Position numbers and translations under genes: made by a program. From positions 93,296-157,295 of the forward strand of contig NZ_KE384328.1 of NCBI RefSeq assembly GCF_000425205.1: a stretch of DNA of 64,000 nt, given 5' to 3'. Within the stretch, counting starts at the first letter, position 1, and each line of letters begins with the position of its first letter. Source of the stretch: Pontibacillus halophilus JSM 076056 = DSM 19796 (lineage in GTDB: Bacteria; Bacillota; Bacilli; Bacillales; BH030062). Positions 35,163-45,906 of the stretch are shown here, piece by piece. The notes under the pieces were generated by a model, which made no database searches, was not told where the DNA came from, and saw nothing but the letters and a program-made list of their open reading frames with translations.

Positions 35163-36449
35163 ATGTCTGCAAAATTCGAAAAATTAGAAGGTAACGAAGG
35201 CCAACTTACAGTAGAAGTTGAAGCTGAGAAGTTTGACCAAGCGTTAGACCAAGCATTCAAAAAAGTTGTAAAAGATGTATCTATTCCAGGTTTCCGTAAA
35301 GGGAAAGTACCTCGTAAAATCTTTGAACAACGCTTTGGTGTTGAGTCTCTATACCAAGATGCACTAGATATCCTACTTCCTGATGCTTACGGTGAGGCTG
35401 TTGAAGAAACAAACATCACTCCTGTAGACCGTCCAGAAGTAGACGTAGAACAAATTGAAAAAGGTCAAAACCTTATCTTTACTGCTAAAGTTACAGTGAA
35501 GCCAGAAGTAACACTTGGCGACTACAAAGGTCTTGAAGTAGAAGACCAAGACGTTGCCGTTACTGACGAAGACGTTGAAGCTGAACTTAAACAGCAGCAA
35601 GAAAAACAAGCTGAGCTTGTTGTTAAAGAAGAAGGAACTGTAGAAGAAGGTGACACAGTTGTCATGGACTTTGAAGGCTTCGTTGATGGCGTTGCATTCG
35701 AAGGCGGCCAAGCTGAGAACCATTCTCTAGAAATCGGTTCTGGTCAATTTATTCCAGGATTCGAAGAGCAGCTAGTTGGTAAATCTGCTGGAGAAGATAC
35801 AGAAGTAGAAGTAACATTCCCAGAGGAATACCACGCTGAAGACCTAGCTGGTAAAGCAGCTACATTCAAAGTTAAAATTCACGAAATCAAGACAAAAGAA
35901 GTTCCTGAACTTGATGATGAATTTGCAAAAGATGTAGATGAAGAAGTAGAAACTCTAGATGAGTTGAAGCAAAAGACAAAAGAGCGTCTACAAGAAGAGA
36001 AGAACCAACAAGCTGAGAACGCGAAACGCGAAGAGCTTGTAAATAAAGCGACAGATAACGCAGAAATCGACATTCCTGAAGCAATGGTAGACACGGAATT
36101 AGATCGTATGATCCAAGAATTCCAACAACGTCTACAAATGCAAGGCATGACGCTTGAAATGTACACTCAATTCACTGGTCAAGACCAGGATGCGTTGAAA
36201 GAACAAATGAAGGATGACGCACAGCAACGTGTGAAAACGAACCTTGTTCTAGAAGCAATTGCAGAAGCTGAAAATGTACAGGTGTCTGAAGAAGACGTAA
36301 ACGAAGAGCTTGCGAACATGGCTTCTATGTACCAAACTGATGTTGAGAACCTTAAGCAAATGCTAGGTGGAAACACAGATATGGTAAATGAAGACCTTAA
36401 ATACCGCAAAGCAATCGAAGTTCTTGTAGATAACAGCAAATCTGCATAA
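35163..36449 (+). CDS. tig: Trigger factor
   Basis: A ribosome-associated folding chaperone, 428 residues. The N-terminal ribosome-binding tip is [18 protein letters not shown] (about residues 40-57). A FKBP-type prolyl isomerase domain follows (about 150-245, [14 protein letters not shown] and [10 protein letters not shown]), then a helical C-terminal chaperone domain. The protein is strongly acidic. The ATG follows TTGGAGGGAAAAGC. The order tig-clpX is conserved in Bacillus. Confidence 0.97.
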   Translation: MSAKFEKLEGNEGQLTVEVEAEKFDQALDQAFKKVVKDVSIPGFRKGKVPRKIFEQRFGVESLYQDALDILLPDAYGEAVEETNITPVDRPEVDVEQIEKGQNLIFTAKVTVKPEVTLGDYKGLEVEDQDVAVTDEDVEAELKQQQEKQAELVVKEEGTVEEGDTVVMDFEGFVDGVAFEGGQAENHSLEIGSGQFIPGFEEQLVGKSAGEDTEVEVTFPEEYHAEDLAGKAATFKVKIHEIKTKEVPELDDEFAKDVDEEVETLDELKQKTKERLQEEKNQQAENAKREELVNKATDNAEIDIPEAMVDTELDRMIQEFQQRLQMQGMTLEMYTQFTGQDQDALKEQMKDDAQQRVKTNLVLEAIAEAENVQVSEEDVNEELANMASMYQTDVENLKQMLGGNTDMVNEDLKYRKAIEVLVDNSKSA

Positions 36450-36467
36450 TGAAACAATGGAAGAATG

Positions 36468-36500
36468 ACAAGGCGCGACTTTATTCGTGCCTTGTTTTCT
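36468..36500 (+). terminator. Terminator after tig
   Basis: A stem of about ten base pairs (ACAAGGCGCG, 36468-36477, with CGTGCCTTGT, 36486-36495) and a T-rich tail. Confidence 0.85.
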
Positions 36501-36780
36501 TCATATAAAGAATCTTGTATGGAATGTTCTCACTTCTTTGAAAATACATATAAACCATACCTTCAAGTTTGTCCCGACCTCTTTCGTTTCTACACATATG
36601 TTGACTTCTTTCTTGATACAAGTACATAATATATACATATACCCACTGTCCGAAACATTACATGAGTTTTTTGCTTTTAAGTCATTACATTTATTTGTTA
36701 TGATGTCCTAAAGTAAGGTGAAATAAGGTCAATTTGTTATAGATCCCTAGGCTAGATATTCTTTGTGAGGTGAATAGTGC
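36501..36780. other. AT-rich gap before clpX, no gene seen
   Basis: I found no supportable coding region here. A -10-like TATGAT lies at 36699-36704, but the -35 region (TTTAAG, 17 bases upstream) is poor. No CtsR heptad pair, CIRCE element or riboswitch was recognised. The clpX ribosome site GTGAGGTGAATAGTGC is at its end. Confidence 0.5.
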
Positions 36781-38058
36781 ATGTTTAAATTTAATGAAGA
36801 GAAAGGCCAGCTTAAGTGCTCCTTCTGTGGTAAGACGCAAGACCAAGTGCGTAAACTTGTAGCAGGTCCCGGCGTATATATATGCGATGAGTGTATTGAA
36901 TTATGTACAGAAATCGTTGAGGAAGAGTTAGGTAATGAAGAAGAAGTTGAATTCAAAGAGGTTCCTAAACCTAGAGAAATCAACGATATCTTAAATGACT
37001 ACGTAATTGGTCAGAACCAGGCGAAGCGCAATCTTTCTGTTGCGGTTTATAACCATTATAAGCGTATTAATGCGACTGCAAATTCGAAATCAGACGACGT
37101 AGAATTGGCGAAGAGTAACATTTGTATGATTGGGCCTACTGGTAGCGGTAAAACTCTACTTGCTCAAACACTAGCTCGTATTCTAAATGTACCATTTGCC
37201 ATTGCAGATGCGACATCTCTAACTGAAGCAGGTTATGTAGGGGAAGATGTAGAGAACATCTTGCTTAAGCTAATCCAATCTGCAGATTATGACGTAGAGA
37301 AAGCTGAAAAAGGGATTATCTATATTGATGAAATTGACAAAGTTGCCCGTAAATCTGAGAACCCATCCATCACTCGTGATGTATCCGGTGAAGGGGTTCA
37401 ACAAGCATTGCTTAAAATTCTTGAAGGTACAGTAGCAAGCGTTCCTCCACAAGGTGGACGTAAGCATCCTCATCAAGAATTTATCCAAATCGATACAAGC
37501 AACGTTCTATTCATCGTTGGTGGTGCCTTCGATGGTATTGAAGACATCGTTCGCCGACGTCTTGGTAAACGTGTGATTGGATTTGGAGCAGAGCAAAGCT
37601 CTGATGAAATGGACCGCGCAGAGTTGCTCACAAAAGTCTTGCCAGAAGACCTTCTTCGTTACGGTCTAATTCCTGAGTTTATTGGCCGTCTACCAGTTAT
37701 TGGTGCGCTTGAGCCATTAGACGAAGAAGCACTTGTTCAAATTCTTACGGCGCCTAAGAATGCGCTTGTGAAACAATATAAGCGTTTGTTCCAAATTGAT
37801 CATGTTGAACTTGAATTTGAAGATGAAGCCTTACGTGAAGTAGCTCGTAAAGCCATTGAACGTAAGACAGGTGCTCGTGGACTTCGTTCCATTCTTGAGA
37901 GCATTATGCTTGATGTGATGTATGAAATTCCTTCTAGAGATGATATTGAGAAAGTCATCATCACAAATGAAACGGTTATTAACGACAATGGTCGTCCTAA
38001 ATTTGTCTTTAACGACGGTACGGTTAGAGACGAGAATAAGCCTAAAGAAAGTGCATAA
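36781..38058 (+). CDS. clpX: ClpX, ATP-dependent unfoldase of the ClpXP protease
   Basis: The 425-residue AAA+ unfoldase has an N-terminal zinc-binding domain with Cys13, Cys16, Cys35 and Cys38. Walker A is GPTGSGKT (118-125), Walker B is IIYIDEIDK, the pore-loop motif GYVGED is present, and the ClpP-docking IGF loop lies in RVIGFGAEQ. The arginine-finger and sensor segment [10 protein letters not shown] is near the end. It unfolds substrates for ClpP; clpP is not in the window. Confidence 0.98.
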   Translation: MFKFNEEKGQLKCSFCGKTQDQVRKLVAGPGVYICDECIELCTEIVEEELGNEEEVEFKEVPKPREINDILNDYVIGQNQAKRNLSVAVYNHYKRINATANSKSDDVELAKSNICMIGPTGSGKTLLAQTLARILNVPFAIADATSLTEAGYVGEDVENILLKLIQSADYDVEKAEKGIIYIDEIDKVARKSENPSITRDVSGEGVQQALLKILEGTVASVPPQGGRKHPHQEFIQIDTSNVLFIVGGAFDGIEDIVRRRLGKRVIGFGAEQSSDEMDRAELLTKVLPEDLLRYGLIPEFIGRLPVIGALEPLDEEALVQILTAPKNALVKQYKRLFQIDHVELEFEDEALREVARKAIERKTGARGLRSILESIMLDVMYEIPSRDDIEKVIITNETVINDNGRPKFVFNDGTVRDENKPKESA

Positions 38059-38062
38059 GGCC

Positions 38063-38097
38063 AAGCAGTAGCCCTTGTAGGGGCTACTGCTTTTTTT
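38063..38097 (+). terminator. Terminator after clpX
   Basis: A 12-base stem (AAGCAGTAGCCC with GGGCTACTGCTT), loop TTGTAG and seven Ts. Confidence 0.93.
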
Positions 38098-38133
38098 ATG
38101 TCATGCGTTTTTCTAGCGAGTACATTTTATAGG

Positions 38134-38162
38134 GTTTAGCGTAAACATTTGGGGAGATACTA
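38134..38162 (+). promoter_or_regulatory. Candidate sigma-F promoter of lonB
   Basis: GGAGATACTA (38153-38162) matches all positions of the sigma-F/sigma-G -10 consensus GGNRANAMTR. GTTTA (38134-38138), 14 bases upstream, fits the -35 GYATA at four of five positions. B. subtilis lonB is known to be a forespore sigma-F gene, which supports the call. Confidence 0.6.
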
Positions 38163-38204
38163 GCTTGTAATGTAGCACGTTTATACATTACAGGAGGGAA
38201 CAAC

Positions 38205-39881
38205 ATGTCTCTAACGAGTATTGTTTTAATGGTCCAGATGTTTTTTGGTGTTGTCATTGGACTGTACTTTTGGAATCTGTTAAAGAACCAACGTTCACAG
38301 AAGGTCACCATCGACCGTGAGTCTAAAAAAGAAATGGCTCAGCTAAGAAAAATGAGAGAAATTCGTCTTACAGAACCGCTCTCTGAACGAGTGCGACCAC
38401 GTAGCTTTCATGATATAGTCGGGCAGAAAGATGGAATTGAGGCCTTGCGTGCAGCCATTTGTAGTGAAAATCCTCAGCATGTCATTATTTACGGTCCACC
38501 TGGTGTTGGAAAGACCGCTGCGGCCCGCTTGGTGTTAGAAGAGGCAAAGTCGCAAACTGAATCACCATTTAAACAGGATGCTGTGTTCGTAGAACTAGAT
38601 GCCACAACAGCTCGCTTTGATGAAAGGGGAATTGCTGATCCCCTTATTGGATCGGTTCATGACCCTATTTATCAAGGGGCAGGGGCCATGGGGCAAGCTG
38701 GTATTCCTCAACCCAAGCAAGGTGCCGTATCTAATGCGCACGGTGGGGTCCTATTTATTGATGAAATCGGAGAGCTTCATCCAATTCAAATGAATAAGTT
38801 GTTGAAAGTACTAGAAGACCGGAAAGTTTACTTTGAAAGTGCGTATTATAGTGAAGAGAACCAACAAATACCGCTACATATACACGAGATTTTTCAGAAG
38901 GGGTTACCAGCGGATTTTCGTTTAATTGGTGCAACGACAAGAATGCCAGATGAAATTCCGCCGGCAATTCGTTCAAGGTGCTTGGAAGTTTTCTTTAGAG
39001 AATTGGAGCAAGAAGAGATTGTACAAATCGCTGATAAAGCCGTCCAAAAGGTGAACTATCTTGGAGAAGAAGCTGCTCTTCGTACCTTATCGAACTACGC
39101 TCGAAATGGGCGTGAAGCAGTCAACATGATTCAAATCGCTTTAGGTCGTTCCAAGAAGCAAGGGCGGTCTGCTATTGCACAATCTGATATTGAATGGGTA
39201 GTCGATGCATCGCAACTCATGCCTCGTTATGAGAAATTCATTCATTCAGAAGATCAAATCGGCGTTGTCAATGGTCTGGCTGTATATGGCCCAAATACAG
39301 GTGCTATCCTCGAGATTGAAGTGAGTGTGCTTCCAACTTCTAAAGAAGGTACGATTAACATTACGGGGATTGCAGAAGAAGAGAACATAGGTAGCCAGAG
39401 TAAGTCCATCAGAAGAAAGAGTATGGCTAAAGGGTCTATTGAGAATGTACTTACCGTTCTCCGGTCGCTCGGTGTCCCAGCTCACGAATATGATATTCAC
39501 GTCAATTTCCCTGGGGGCGTGCCAGTTGATGGGCCTTCTGCTGGAGTGGCTATGGCTGTAGCTATTTTCTCAGCCATTTATAGAATCCCTGTGAAGCACG
39601 ATGTTGCGTTTACTGGTGAAATTAGTCTACGGGGACAAGTGAAACCGGTTGGGGGAGTGATGGCTAAAGTTCGAGCTGCGAGAAAAGCTGGAGCTACCGT
39701 TGCCTTTATTCCTGAAGAGAACGACCAGGCCATGTTCCATGAAATGGATGGGATTAAAGTCGTTCCAGTTACAACGATTGAACAGGCTTTGGCAAGAGGA
39801 TTAAAGGGAGAAATTGATTCGTTCCTTCCTGCTCGACCACAGCAAGACCCGACTATCATTCGAAAGGCCGGGGAACGATAA
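38205..39881 (+). CDS. lonB: LonB, forespore ATP-dependent Lon-type protease
   Basis: A 558-residue protease without the long Lon N-terminal domain. It has an N-terminal membrane helix (residues 1-25), an AAA+ domain with Walker A GPPGVGKT (97-104) and Walker B GVLFIDEIGEL, and a Lon protease domain with the Ser445-Lys488 dyad (DGPSAGVAM, GGVMAKVRAARKAG). The ATG follows CAGGAGGGAACAAC. The tandem lonB-lonA order matches B. subtilis. Confidence 0.96.
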   Translation: MSLTSIVLMVQMFFGVVIGLYFWNLLKNQRSQKVTIDRESKKEMAQLRKMREIRLTEPLSERVRPRSFHDIVGQKDGIEALRAAICSENPQHVIIYGPPGVGKTAAARLVLEEAKSQTESPFKQDAVFVELDATTARFDERGIADPLIGSVHDPIYQGAGAMGQAGIPQPKQGAVSNAHGGVLFIDEIGELHPIQMNKLLKVLEDRKVYFESAYYSEENQQIPLHIHEIFQKGLPADFRLIGATTRMPDEIPPAIRSRCLEVFFRELEQEEIVQIADKAVQKVNYLGEEAALRTLSNYARNGREAVNMIQIALGRSKKQGRSAIAQSDIEWVVDASQLMPRYEKFIHSEDQIGVVNGLAVYGPNTGAILEIEVSVLPTSKEGTINITGIAEEENIGSQSKSIRRKSMAKGSIENVLTVLRSLGVPAHEYDIHVNFPGGVPVDGPSAGVAMAVAIFSAIYRIPVKHDVAFTGEISLRGQVKPVGGVMAKVRAARKAGATVAFIPEENDQAMFHEMDGIKVVPVTTIEQALARGLKGEIDSFLPARPQQDPTIIRKAGER

Positions 39882-39960
39882 CCTATTCCTCAACTAGAAT
39901 ATTTTACAATGGTGGGTCTTTTCTTTATACTTTAAAGAACCATAACAATCTTAAGAATGA

Positions 39961-40006
39961 AGAGCTTTGTCTTTGCTTAAGCTAAGGCGAGCTCTGTTTT
40001 CTCTTT
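39961..40006 (+). terminator. Probable terminator after lonB
   Basis: An imperfect hairpin, with AGAGCT (39961-39966) pairing with AGCTCT (39990-39995) and a further inner stem interrupted by a bulge. It is followed by a T-rich tail. Confidence 0.45.
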
Positions 40007-40110
40007 CTAAATGGCTTTGGTTAATAATGAAGTTTGTGAGGAATCATCCACATATTCAGCACATAGCCTTCCAACTAATAAATGGGGAAATCGATGGAGG
40101 TGTCAGACCT

Positions 40111-42432
40111 GTGAGTGAAGACAATAATAATGTAATACCCCTCCTGCCATTACGTGGACTATTGGTATATCCATCCATGGTGATGCACTTAGACGTAGGG
40201 CGAGACAAATCTGTACAAGCAATCGAGAAAGCGATGGTGAATGACAATCGGATACTTCTTTCTGCACAGAAAGAAGTCAACGTAGATGATCCATCTCTGG
40301 ATGACATATATACAATTGGTACTATTGCTTACATTAAACAGATGTTGAAACTTCCGAACGGGACAATTCGCGTTCTTGTAGAAGGTGAGCAGCGCGCAAG
40401 AATTGTTCAATATGCTCAAGAAGAAGACATGTTCGAGGTTGAATATGAACAAGTAGAAGAAGTTCACGACAACCCGAATCAAGAAGAAGCACTAATGCGT
40501 TCTTTATTAGAGCAGTTCGAACAATACATTAAAGTATCAAAGAAAATTAGCGATGAAACGCTAGCGTCTGTGAAAGACATTGATGTCCCAGGCCGTTTAG
40601 CGGATATTGTAACGTCCCACCTCTCGCTAAAAATCAAAGATAAACAAGAAGTGTTAGAAATCTCGAATGTAGCACAACGATTGCAACATATTATTGAGAT
40701 TATTGGAAACGAGAAAGAAGTTCTTCAATTAGAGAAGAAAATTGGCCAACGAGTAAAGACTTCCATGGAACGTACTCAAAAAGAGTACTACCTAAGGGAA
40801 CAAATGAAAGCAATCCAGAAGGAGCTCGGTGAAAAGGATGGCAAGACAGGCGAAATAGCAGAGCTTAAAGAAAAAATTGAACAGGCTCAAATGCCTGAAA
40901 AAGTGGAACAAACTGCACTAAAAGAGCTAGACCGTTATGAGAAAGTTCCACAAAGCTCAGGGGAGAGCTCTGTCATCCGTAACTACATTGAGTGGCTTGT
41001 GTCTATTCCGTGGCATGAAGAAACAGATGACAATTTAGATGTCCCTCATGCCGAAGAAATTCTGAACGAAGATCATTATGGGCTAGACAAAGTGAAGGAA
41101 CGCATCTTAGAATATTTGGCTGTACAGCAATTAACTCAGTCTATTAAAGGGCCTATTCTATGCCTCGTTGGGCCTCCAGGTGTTGGGAAGACTTCATTAG
41201 TGCGTTCTATTGCTCGTTCATTAAACCGTGAATACGTGCGTTCCTCTTTAGGTGGCGTTCGGGATGAAGCTGAAATCCGCGGTCACCGTCGAACGTATAT
41301 TGGAGCAATGCCAGGCCGTATTATCCAAGGGATGAAGCGAGCAGGTACGGTTAACCCGGTCTTTCTATTGGACGAGATCGACAAGATGGCTAGTGACTTT
41401 AGAGGAGATCCATCTTCTGCAATGCTTGAAGTGCTAGACCCTGAACAGAACTCTTCATTTAGCGATCATTATATTGAAGAGAACTATGATCTTTCAAACG
41501 TCATGTTCGTAGCCACAGCTAACAATATGCAGACGATTCCTGGGCCGTTGTTAGACCGTATGGAAGTTATATCGATAGCGGGTTATACAGAGCTTGAGAA
41601 GCTTCATATTGCCAAGGAACACCTACTACCGAAACAAATCAAAGAAAATGGCTTGAACAAGAATCAATTGCAAGTAAGAGAAGAAGCTCTCTATAAGCTC
41701 ATTCGACGATACACGCGTGAAGCCGGGGTTCGAAATATGGAGCGTCAGCTAGCAGCCTTATGTCGAAAAGCGGCAAAGATTATTGTATCTGAAGGAAAGA
41801 AGAAAGTTGTTGTAACGGATAAGAAGCTCGAAGAAATGTTAGGAGCGCCGCTCTTCCGGTATGGGCAAGCGGAAGCTGAGGACCAAATCGGAACGGCAAC
41901 TGGACTCGCCTACACATCAGCAGGAGGAGACACGTTGTCCATTGAGGTCTCCCTTTATCCGGGCAAAGGTAAATTAACCTTAACCGGTAAGCTTGGCGAT
42001 GTAATGAAAGAATCTGCTCAAGCAGCGTTTAGCTATATCCGTTCTCGAGCAGAAGAGTTAAAGATTGACCCTGACTTTCATCAGAACTTAGATATTCACA
42101 TTCACGTACCAGAAGGGGCTACACCGAAAGATGGCCCATCGGCAGGAATAACGATGGCTACAGCACTCGTATCAGCGTTAAGTGGTCGTCCTGTTCGTAA
42201 AGAGGTAGGCATGACTGGGGAAATTACGCTTCGTGGTCGGGTCCTTCCAATTGGTGGCTTGAAAGAGAAATCGCTTAGTGCGCACCGAGCTGGATTAACG
42301 ACAATTATCATGCCGGCTGAGAATGAAAAAGACTTAGAAGATATACCTGATAGCGTGAAAGAAGGATTAACCTTTATTCCTGTTCGTCATTTAGACGAAG
42401 TGTTAGATCGCGCTTTAGTGGAGGAGAAATAA
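40111..42432 (+). CDS. lonA: LonA, ATP-dependent protease La
   Basis: A 773-residue general quality-control protease with an N-terminal substrate domain ([20 protein letters not shown]), a long helical linker, Walker A GPPGVGKT (354-361), and the catalytic dyad Ser677 (DGPSAG) and Lys720 (GGLKEKS). I chose the GTG at 40111, ten bases after GGAGG. It gives a protein that aligns with B. subtilis LonA from its first residues; earlier in-frame starts add a 48-residue stretch with no family match. It overlaps ysxC by one base. Confidence 0.96.
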   Translation: MSEDNNNVIPLLPLRGLLVYPSMVMHLDVGRDKSVQAIEKAMVNDNRILLSAQKEVNVDDPSLDDIYTIGTIAYIKQMLKLPNGTIRVLVEGEQRARIVQYAQEEDMFEVEYEQVEEVHDNPNQEEALMRSLLEQFEQYIKVSKKISDETLASVKDIDVPGRLADIVTSHLSLKIKDKQEVLEISNVAQRLQHIIEIIGNEKEVLQLEKKIGQRVKTSMERTQKEYYLREQMKAIQKELGEKDGKTGEIAELKEKIEQAQMPEKVEQTALKELDRYEKVPQSSGESSVIRNYIEWLVSIPWHEETDDNLDVPHAEEILNEDHYGLDKVKERILEYLAVQQLTQSIKGPILCLVGPPGVGKTSLVRSIARSLNREYVRSSLGGVRDEAEIRGHRRTYIGAMPGRIIQGMKRAGTVNPVFLLDEIDKMASDFRGDPSSAMLEVLDPEQNSSFSDHYIEENYDLSNVMFVATANNMQTIPGPLLDRMEVISIAGYTELEKLHIAKEHLLPKQIKENGLNKNQLQVREEALYKLIRRYTREAGVRNMERQLAALCRKAAKIIVSEGKKKVVVTDKKLEEMLGAPLFRYGQAEAEDQIGTATGLAYTSAGGDTLSIEVSLYPGKGKLTLTGKLGDVMKESAQAAFSYIRSRAEELKIDPDFHQNLDIHIHVPEGATPKDGPSAGITMATALVSALSGRPVRKEVGMTGEITLRGRVLPIGGLKEKSLSAHRAGLTTIIMPAENEKDLEDIPDSVKEGLTFIPVRHLDEVLDRALVEEK

Positions 42433-43013
42433 TGAAGATTAATCATGCGGAACTTGTAATAAGTGCCGTAAGCAAAAAGCAATATCCAGAAGAAGCATTG
42501 CCGGAGTTCGCGCTTGCGGGTCGGTCAAATGTGGGGAAATCATCCTTTATTAATAAAATGATACAACGAAAAGCGTTAGCAAGAACCTCTTCAAAACCTG
42601 GGAAGACTCAAACGCTTAACTTCTACCGTTTGAATGAATCCATTATGTTTGTTGACGTTCCAGGCTACGGGTACGCCAAAGTATCAAAGACTGAGCGTGC
42701 CAAGTGGGGCAAGATGATGGAAGAGTACTTCCAAGAACGACAGCAACTTAATATGTGTATGCTGATCGTGGATATCCGCCACGATCCATCTGAGGATGAT
42801 GTGATGATGTATGACTTTCTGAAGCACTTTGAGCTTCCTATTACGGTCATTGCAACGAAGATGGACAAGATTAAGCGAGGTCAACGTGCTAAGCAATTAA
42901 GCCGTATCACAAAGGTGCTTGAACTTGCACCAGAAGACCAAATCATTCCTTTCTCCTCAGAAACGGGAGAAGGTAAAGACGAAGCTTGGAAAGCAATTCG
43001 TGCTTACTTGTAA
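42432..43013 (+). CDS. ysxC: YsxC/EngB ribosome-assembly GTPase
   Basis: A 193-residue GTPase needed for 50S ribosomal subunit assembly. The nucleotide motifs are G1 GRSNVGKSS (near residue 31), G2 around [12 protein letters not shown]3 DVPGYG, G4 TKMD and G5 FSSETGEG. The ATG at 42432 shares a base with the lonA stop (TAATG), with GGAGGAG just upstream. The lonA-ysxC linkage is conserved in Bacillus. Confidence 0.96.
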   Translation: MKINHAELVISAVSKKQYPEEALPEFALAGRSNVGKSSFINKMIQRKALARTSSKPGKTQTLNFYRLNESIMFVDVPGYGYAKVSKTERAKWGKMMEEYFQERQQLNMCMLIVDIRHDPSEDDVMMYDFLKHFELPITVIATKMDKIKRGQRAKQLSRITKVLELAPEDQIIPFSSETGEGKDEAWKAIRAYL

Positions 43014-43037
43014 CATTTAAGCATTATTCATAATACA

Positions 43038-43076
43038 ACAATCCCCACTCGTATGAGAGTGGGGATTGTTTATTTT
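43038..43076 (+). terminator. Terminator after lonA-ysxC
   Basis: A 13-base stem (ACAATCCCCACTC with GAGTGGGGATTGT), loop GTATGA and a T-rich tail. Confidence 0.93.
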
Positions 43077-43152
43077 ACAAGGAAGTGTTCTGTCCCTAAA
43101 TGAGTGTAAGAAGCGTTTCTGTTAATTTCTTTTTAAGTCTAAAGAACTAGGA

Positions 43153-43181
43153 TTGACTTGAAGAAGACCTCGTGGTATCTT
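43153..43181 (+). promoter_or_regulatory. Promoter of the AbgT-family transporter gene
   Basis: TTGACT (43153-43158), a 17-base spacer and TATCTT (43176-43181), about 55 bases before the gene. Confidence 0.55.
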
Positions 43182-43236
43182 TAAACCTGATTTAACAGAT
43201 AGGAATTCATATCATTTATTTTAGGGGGAACTGCAC

Positions 43237-44778
43237 GTGGGTCAGAATGAAACAACATCTAAGGGGAATGGTCTTCTGTTTCGGTCATTGGATTGGATAG
43301 AGCGGATTGGTAATAGACTTCCGTCTCCTCTAACTCTATTTTTCCTGTTGGCATTACTGGTTGTCCTATTATCAGGGATCTTTTCTGGAGTCTCTGTGCC
43401 AAATCCGAACGTGGAAGAGGAAGGGGCTGTACAGGTTAAGAACCTGTTCAGTGAGGAAGGTCTCCAATACATCTTTACAAGCGCAGTTGATAACTTTATA
43501 GGCTTTGCTCCACTTGGTGCGGTGCTCGTTACGATGCTCGGAATTGGACTTGCAGAGCATACGGGATTAGTAGGTGCTGCTTTAAAAGGGGTTGTACTGG
43601 CTGTTCCTAAACGGTTTATCACGGCAGCTCTTGTGTTCGCTGGTATTATGTCGAGTGTTGCTGTTAATGCTGGGTACGTTGTGCTCCCGCCGCTTGGAGC
43701 CGTGTTATTCTTAGGACTTGGACGCCACCCAATTGCTGGTCTGGCTGCAGCGTTTGCTGGTGTATCAGGTGGATTTGGAGCTAATTTGTTGCTCACATCT
43801 ACGGATGCAATCTTGACCGAGTTGACGTTTGAAGCGATTCAAGGGGTCGATCCTTCTTATGCTGCTGGCATCAATGTGACCATGAACTACTACTTCATGA
43901 TTGCATCTGTCGCACTTATTACTATTTTGGGAACGTGGGTCACGCACCGTATTGTTGAACCTCGCCTTGGAGCGTATGAAGGGGAGAAGGGGGAAGATTT
44001 AGAGCAATTAACAATTCAGGAGAAGAAGGGGCTAAAAGCTGCCGCGTTCTCTTTCATCGCGATGCTCGCTTTATTTGCTTATTTAGCTTTCGGTCCACTT
44101 CGAGGAAATGCTTCAGAAGTTGATTTTCTCGATTCTCCATTCTTTGATTCACTCGTGTTTGTCATCTTTTTATTATTCTTTGTACCTGGCCTTGTCTATG
44201 GCCGTATGATGAACACGATTACGAACGACAAGGACCTGACGAATTTCCTTGGTAAATCAATGGCGAGTATGAGTGGCTATATTGCGCTTGCATTTACAGC
44301 TGGTCAGTTTATCGCTTATTTCCGTGAGAGTAATATGGGCACAGTCATTGCCGTCAAAGGATCTACCTTCTTAGAAAGTGTGGGAGACGGAGGGTTTACA
44401 GGCATTCCGCTTATTCTTACCTTTATGGTCATTACGATGGGAGTTAATCTATTCATTGGCAGCTCTTCTGCTAAATGGACCATTTTAGCGCCTGTATTTG
44501 TGCCAATGATGTGGAACTTTGGATACTCGCCAGAATTCACCACTCTTATTTACCGCGTTGCGGATTCATCAACAAACATGATTACACCATTGCTTCTCTA
44601 CTTCCCGGTCATCATTGCTTTTGCACAACGGTATCAGAAGAAGATGGGCATTGGAACGCTAATTGCGACGATGTTGCCGTATGCAATTACGTTTGCAATC
44701 TTCTGGACGATTCTTATGATTGTGTGGATGCTTCTTGGTATCCCAGTGGGCCCGGATGCACCTATTAGAGTTAACTAA
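43237..44778 (+). CDS. AbgT-family transporter
   Basis: A 513-residue polytopic protein with about 12 hydrophobic segments. It matches the AbgT family (E. coli AbgT takes up p-aminobenzoyl-glutamate; others export sulfonamides). Typical segments include FIGFAPLGAVLVTMLGIGLA, FAGVSGGFGANLLLTSTDA and a late SSSAKWTILAPVFVPM. The GTG start follows TAGGGGGAACTGCAC. The substrate is not readable. The gene stands alone between two terminators, in an insertion between ysxC and hemA relative to B. subtilis. Confidence 0.88.
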   Translation: MGQNETTSKGNGLLFRSLDWIERIGNRLPSPLTLFFLLALLVVLLSGIFSGVSVPNPNVEEEGAVQVKNLFSEEGLQYIFTSAVDNFIGFAPLGAVLVTMLGIGLAEHTGLVGAALKGVVLAVPKRFITAALVFAGIMSSVAVNAGYVVLPPLGAVLFLGLGRHPIAGLAAAFAGVSGGFGANLLLTSTDAILTELTFEAIQGVDPSYAAGINVTMNYYFMIASVALITILGTWVTHRIVEPRLGAYEGEKGEDLEQLTIQEKKGLKAAAFSFIAMLALFAYLAFGPLRGNASEVDFLDSPFFDSLVFVIFLLFFVPGLVYGRMMNTITNDKDLTNFLGKSMASMSGYIALAFTAGQFIAYFRESNMGTVIAVKGSTFLESVGDGGFTGIPLILTFMVITMGVNLFIGSSSAKWTILAPVFVPMMWNFGYSPEFTTLIYRVADSSTNMITPLLLYFPVIIAFAQRYQKKMGIGTLIATMLPYAITFAIFWTILMIVWMLLGIPVGPDAPIRVN

Positions 44779-44786
44779 TGATGATG

Positions 44787-44825
44787 AAGACTACTCGTTC
44801 ATGAGTGAACGAGTAGTCTTTTTTG
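44787..44825 (+). terminator. Terminator after the AbgT-family gene
   Basis: A perfect 15-base stem (44787-44801 with 44806-44820), a four-base loop and a T-run. The following 215 bases hold no gene I can support. Confidence 0.95.
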
Positions 44826-45040
44826 TCGAATTAGAACGATTATGGAGCACACAGGAGGTTGTACGAGGAAATGGCTCTAAAATCCCACTTACCTTCCACA
44901 AATGCCATCTTTTAGCGGGATACATACGGATATAAAGTTTTTTGAAAATTGAGTATTTATTACAGTATTGTTACAGTTTACATAACTGCGGGGGCTAGCG
45001 TACATACTCGCAAATCAATGATGGAGAGGGTTATGGTCAT

Positions 45041-45850
45041 ATGAAGAAATGGTACATGAGCATTCTTGCACTTGCCTTTGTCGTCGTACTTAGTGCATGT
45101 GGGTCTGGAGAAGAAGATGAAGCAAGTACGGATACGGGCGGGAATGATGCTGATTCAAATTTAACGCTAATTGATGAAGGTAAGTTCAGCTATGCAGCCT
45201 CAGGCGAGTACAAACCGTTTAGTTATATGAATATGGACAATGAAATGGAAGGGTTCGACATTGATGTAGCCAATGCTGTTGCAGAAGAGTTGGGCCTTGA
45301 ACCTGTGCAGAATCGTTACAAATTCTCAGCGATTGTAGAAGGGGTTAAAACAGGTCGTTTCGATGCTGCAGTAGCCAGTCACACGATTACACCTGAACGA
45401 GAAGAGCAAGTAGACTTCTCTGATGCGTATTATTATTCTGGAGCTCAAATCTTCACTCAACCAGGAAGTGAATTTGAAAAGCTTGAAGACCTGGAGGGGA
45501 AAGATGTAGCCGTGTCGAAAGGCTCCACGTACCAAAAGTATGCGGATGAAGTAACAGAGGACGTAAGTGTGTACGACAGTGACGTTGTGGCTCTTCAAGC
45601 GTTAGCGAAAGGTCAGCACGATGCTGTAATTACAGACTTCCTGACAGGTAAGGAAGCAATCGGAAACGACCTAGACATTGAAGCGCGTTCTATGATTGAA
45701 CGAAGCGAACAGGCAATCGCTGTTTCTAAGGAGAATCCGGAATTATTAGAAGCCATCAATGAGGCGCTTAAGACGTTGCGAGAAGACGGTACGCTAACTG
45801 AGATTAGTCAAGAATACTTCGGTGAAGATATTACGACGAAACCAGAATAA
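45041..45850 (+). CDS. Amino-acid ABC transporter substrate-binding lipoprotein
   Basis: A 269-residue lipoprotein with lipobox LSAC (Cys20) and a bacterial solute-binding family 3 domain. The typical opening is FSYAASGEYKPFSY, then EGFDIDVANAVAEELG and the later DAAVASHTITPEREEQVDFS. Such proteins deliver polar or acidic amino acids or cystine; the exact ligand is unknown. The ATG follows GATGGAGAGGGTTATGGTCAT. It is first in a three-gene unit. Confidence 0.93.
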   Translation: MKKWYMSILALAFVVVLSACGSGEEDEASTDTGGNDADSNLTLIDEGKFSYAASGEYKPFSYMNMDNEMEGFDIDVANAVAEELGLEPVQNRYKFSAIVEGVKTGRFDAAVASHTITPEREEQVDFSDAYYYSGAQIFTQPGSEFEKLEDLEGKDVAVSKGSTYQKYADEVTEDVSVYDSDVVALQALAKGQHDAVITDFLTGKEAIGNDLDIEARSMIERSEQAIAVSKENPELLEAINEALKTLREDGTLTEISQEYFGEDITTKPE

Positions 45851-45855
45851 GCGAG

Positions 45856-45884
45856 AGCGCGCATGAAAGTGTGCGCTTTTTCTT
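45856..45884 (+). terminator. Intra-operon hairpin between binding protein and permease
   Basis: A seven-base GC-rich stem (AGCGCGC with GTGCGCT, one wobble) followed by TTTTTCTT. It lies in the 56-base gap, so it likely ends part of the transcripts and favours binding protein over membrane components. Confidence 0.65.
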
Positions 45885-45906
45885 ATGGGAAGGAGATGAG
45901 GATTAA

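Noticed and set aside
39967..40110. 48-residue N-terminal extension of LonA
   Set aside because: It starts in a terminator-like hairpin, has no ribosome site and no similarity to LonA; GTG at 40111 has a good site.
43242..43796. 184-codon minus-strand ORF inside the AbgT-family gene
   Set aside because: It is antisense to a well-supported transporter gene, and its composition (Pro/Asn/Ala-rich) is that of a shadow frame.
44871..44915. 14-codon ORF in the gap before the amino-acid binding protein
   Set aside because: Spacing to AGGAGG is long and nothing else supports it; it is probably chance.
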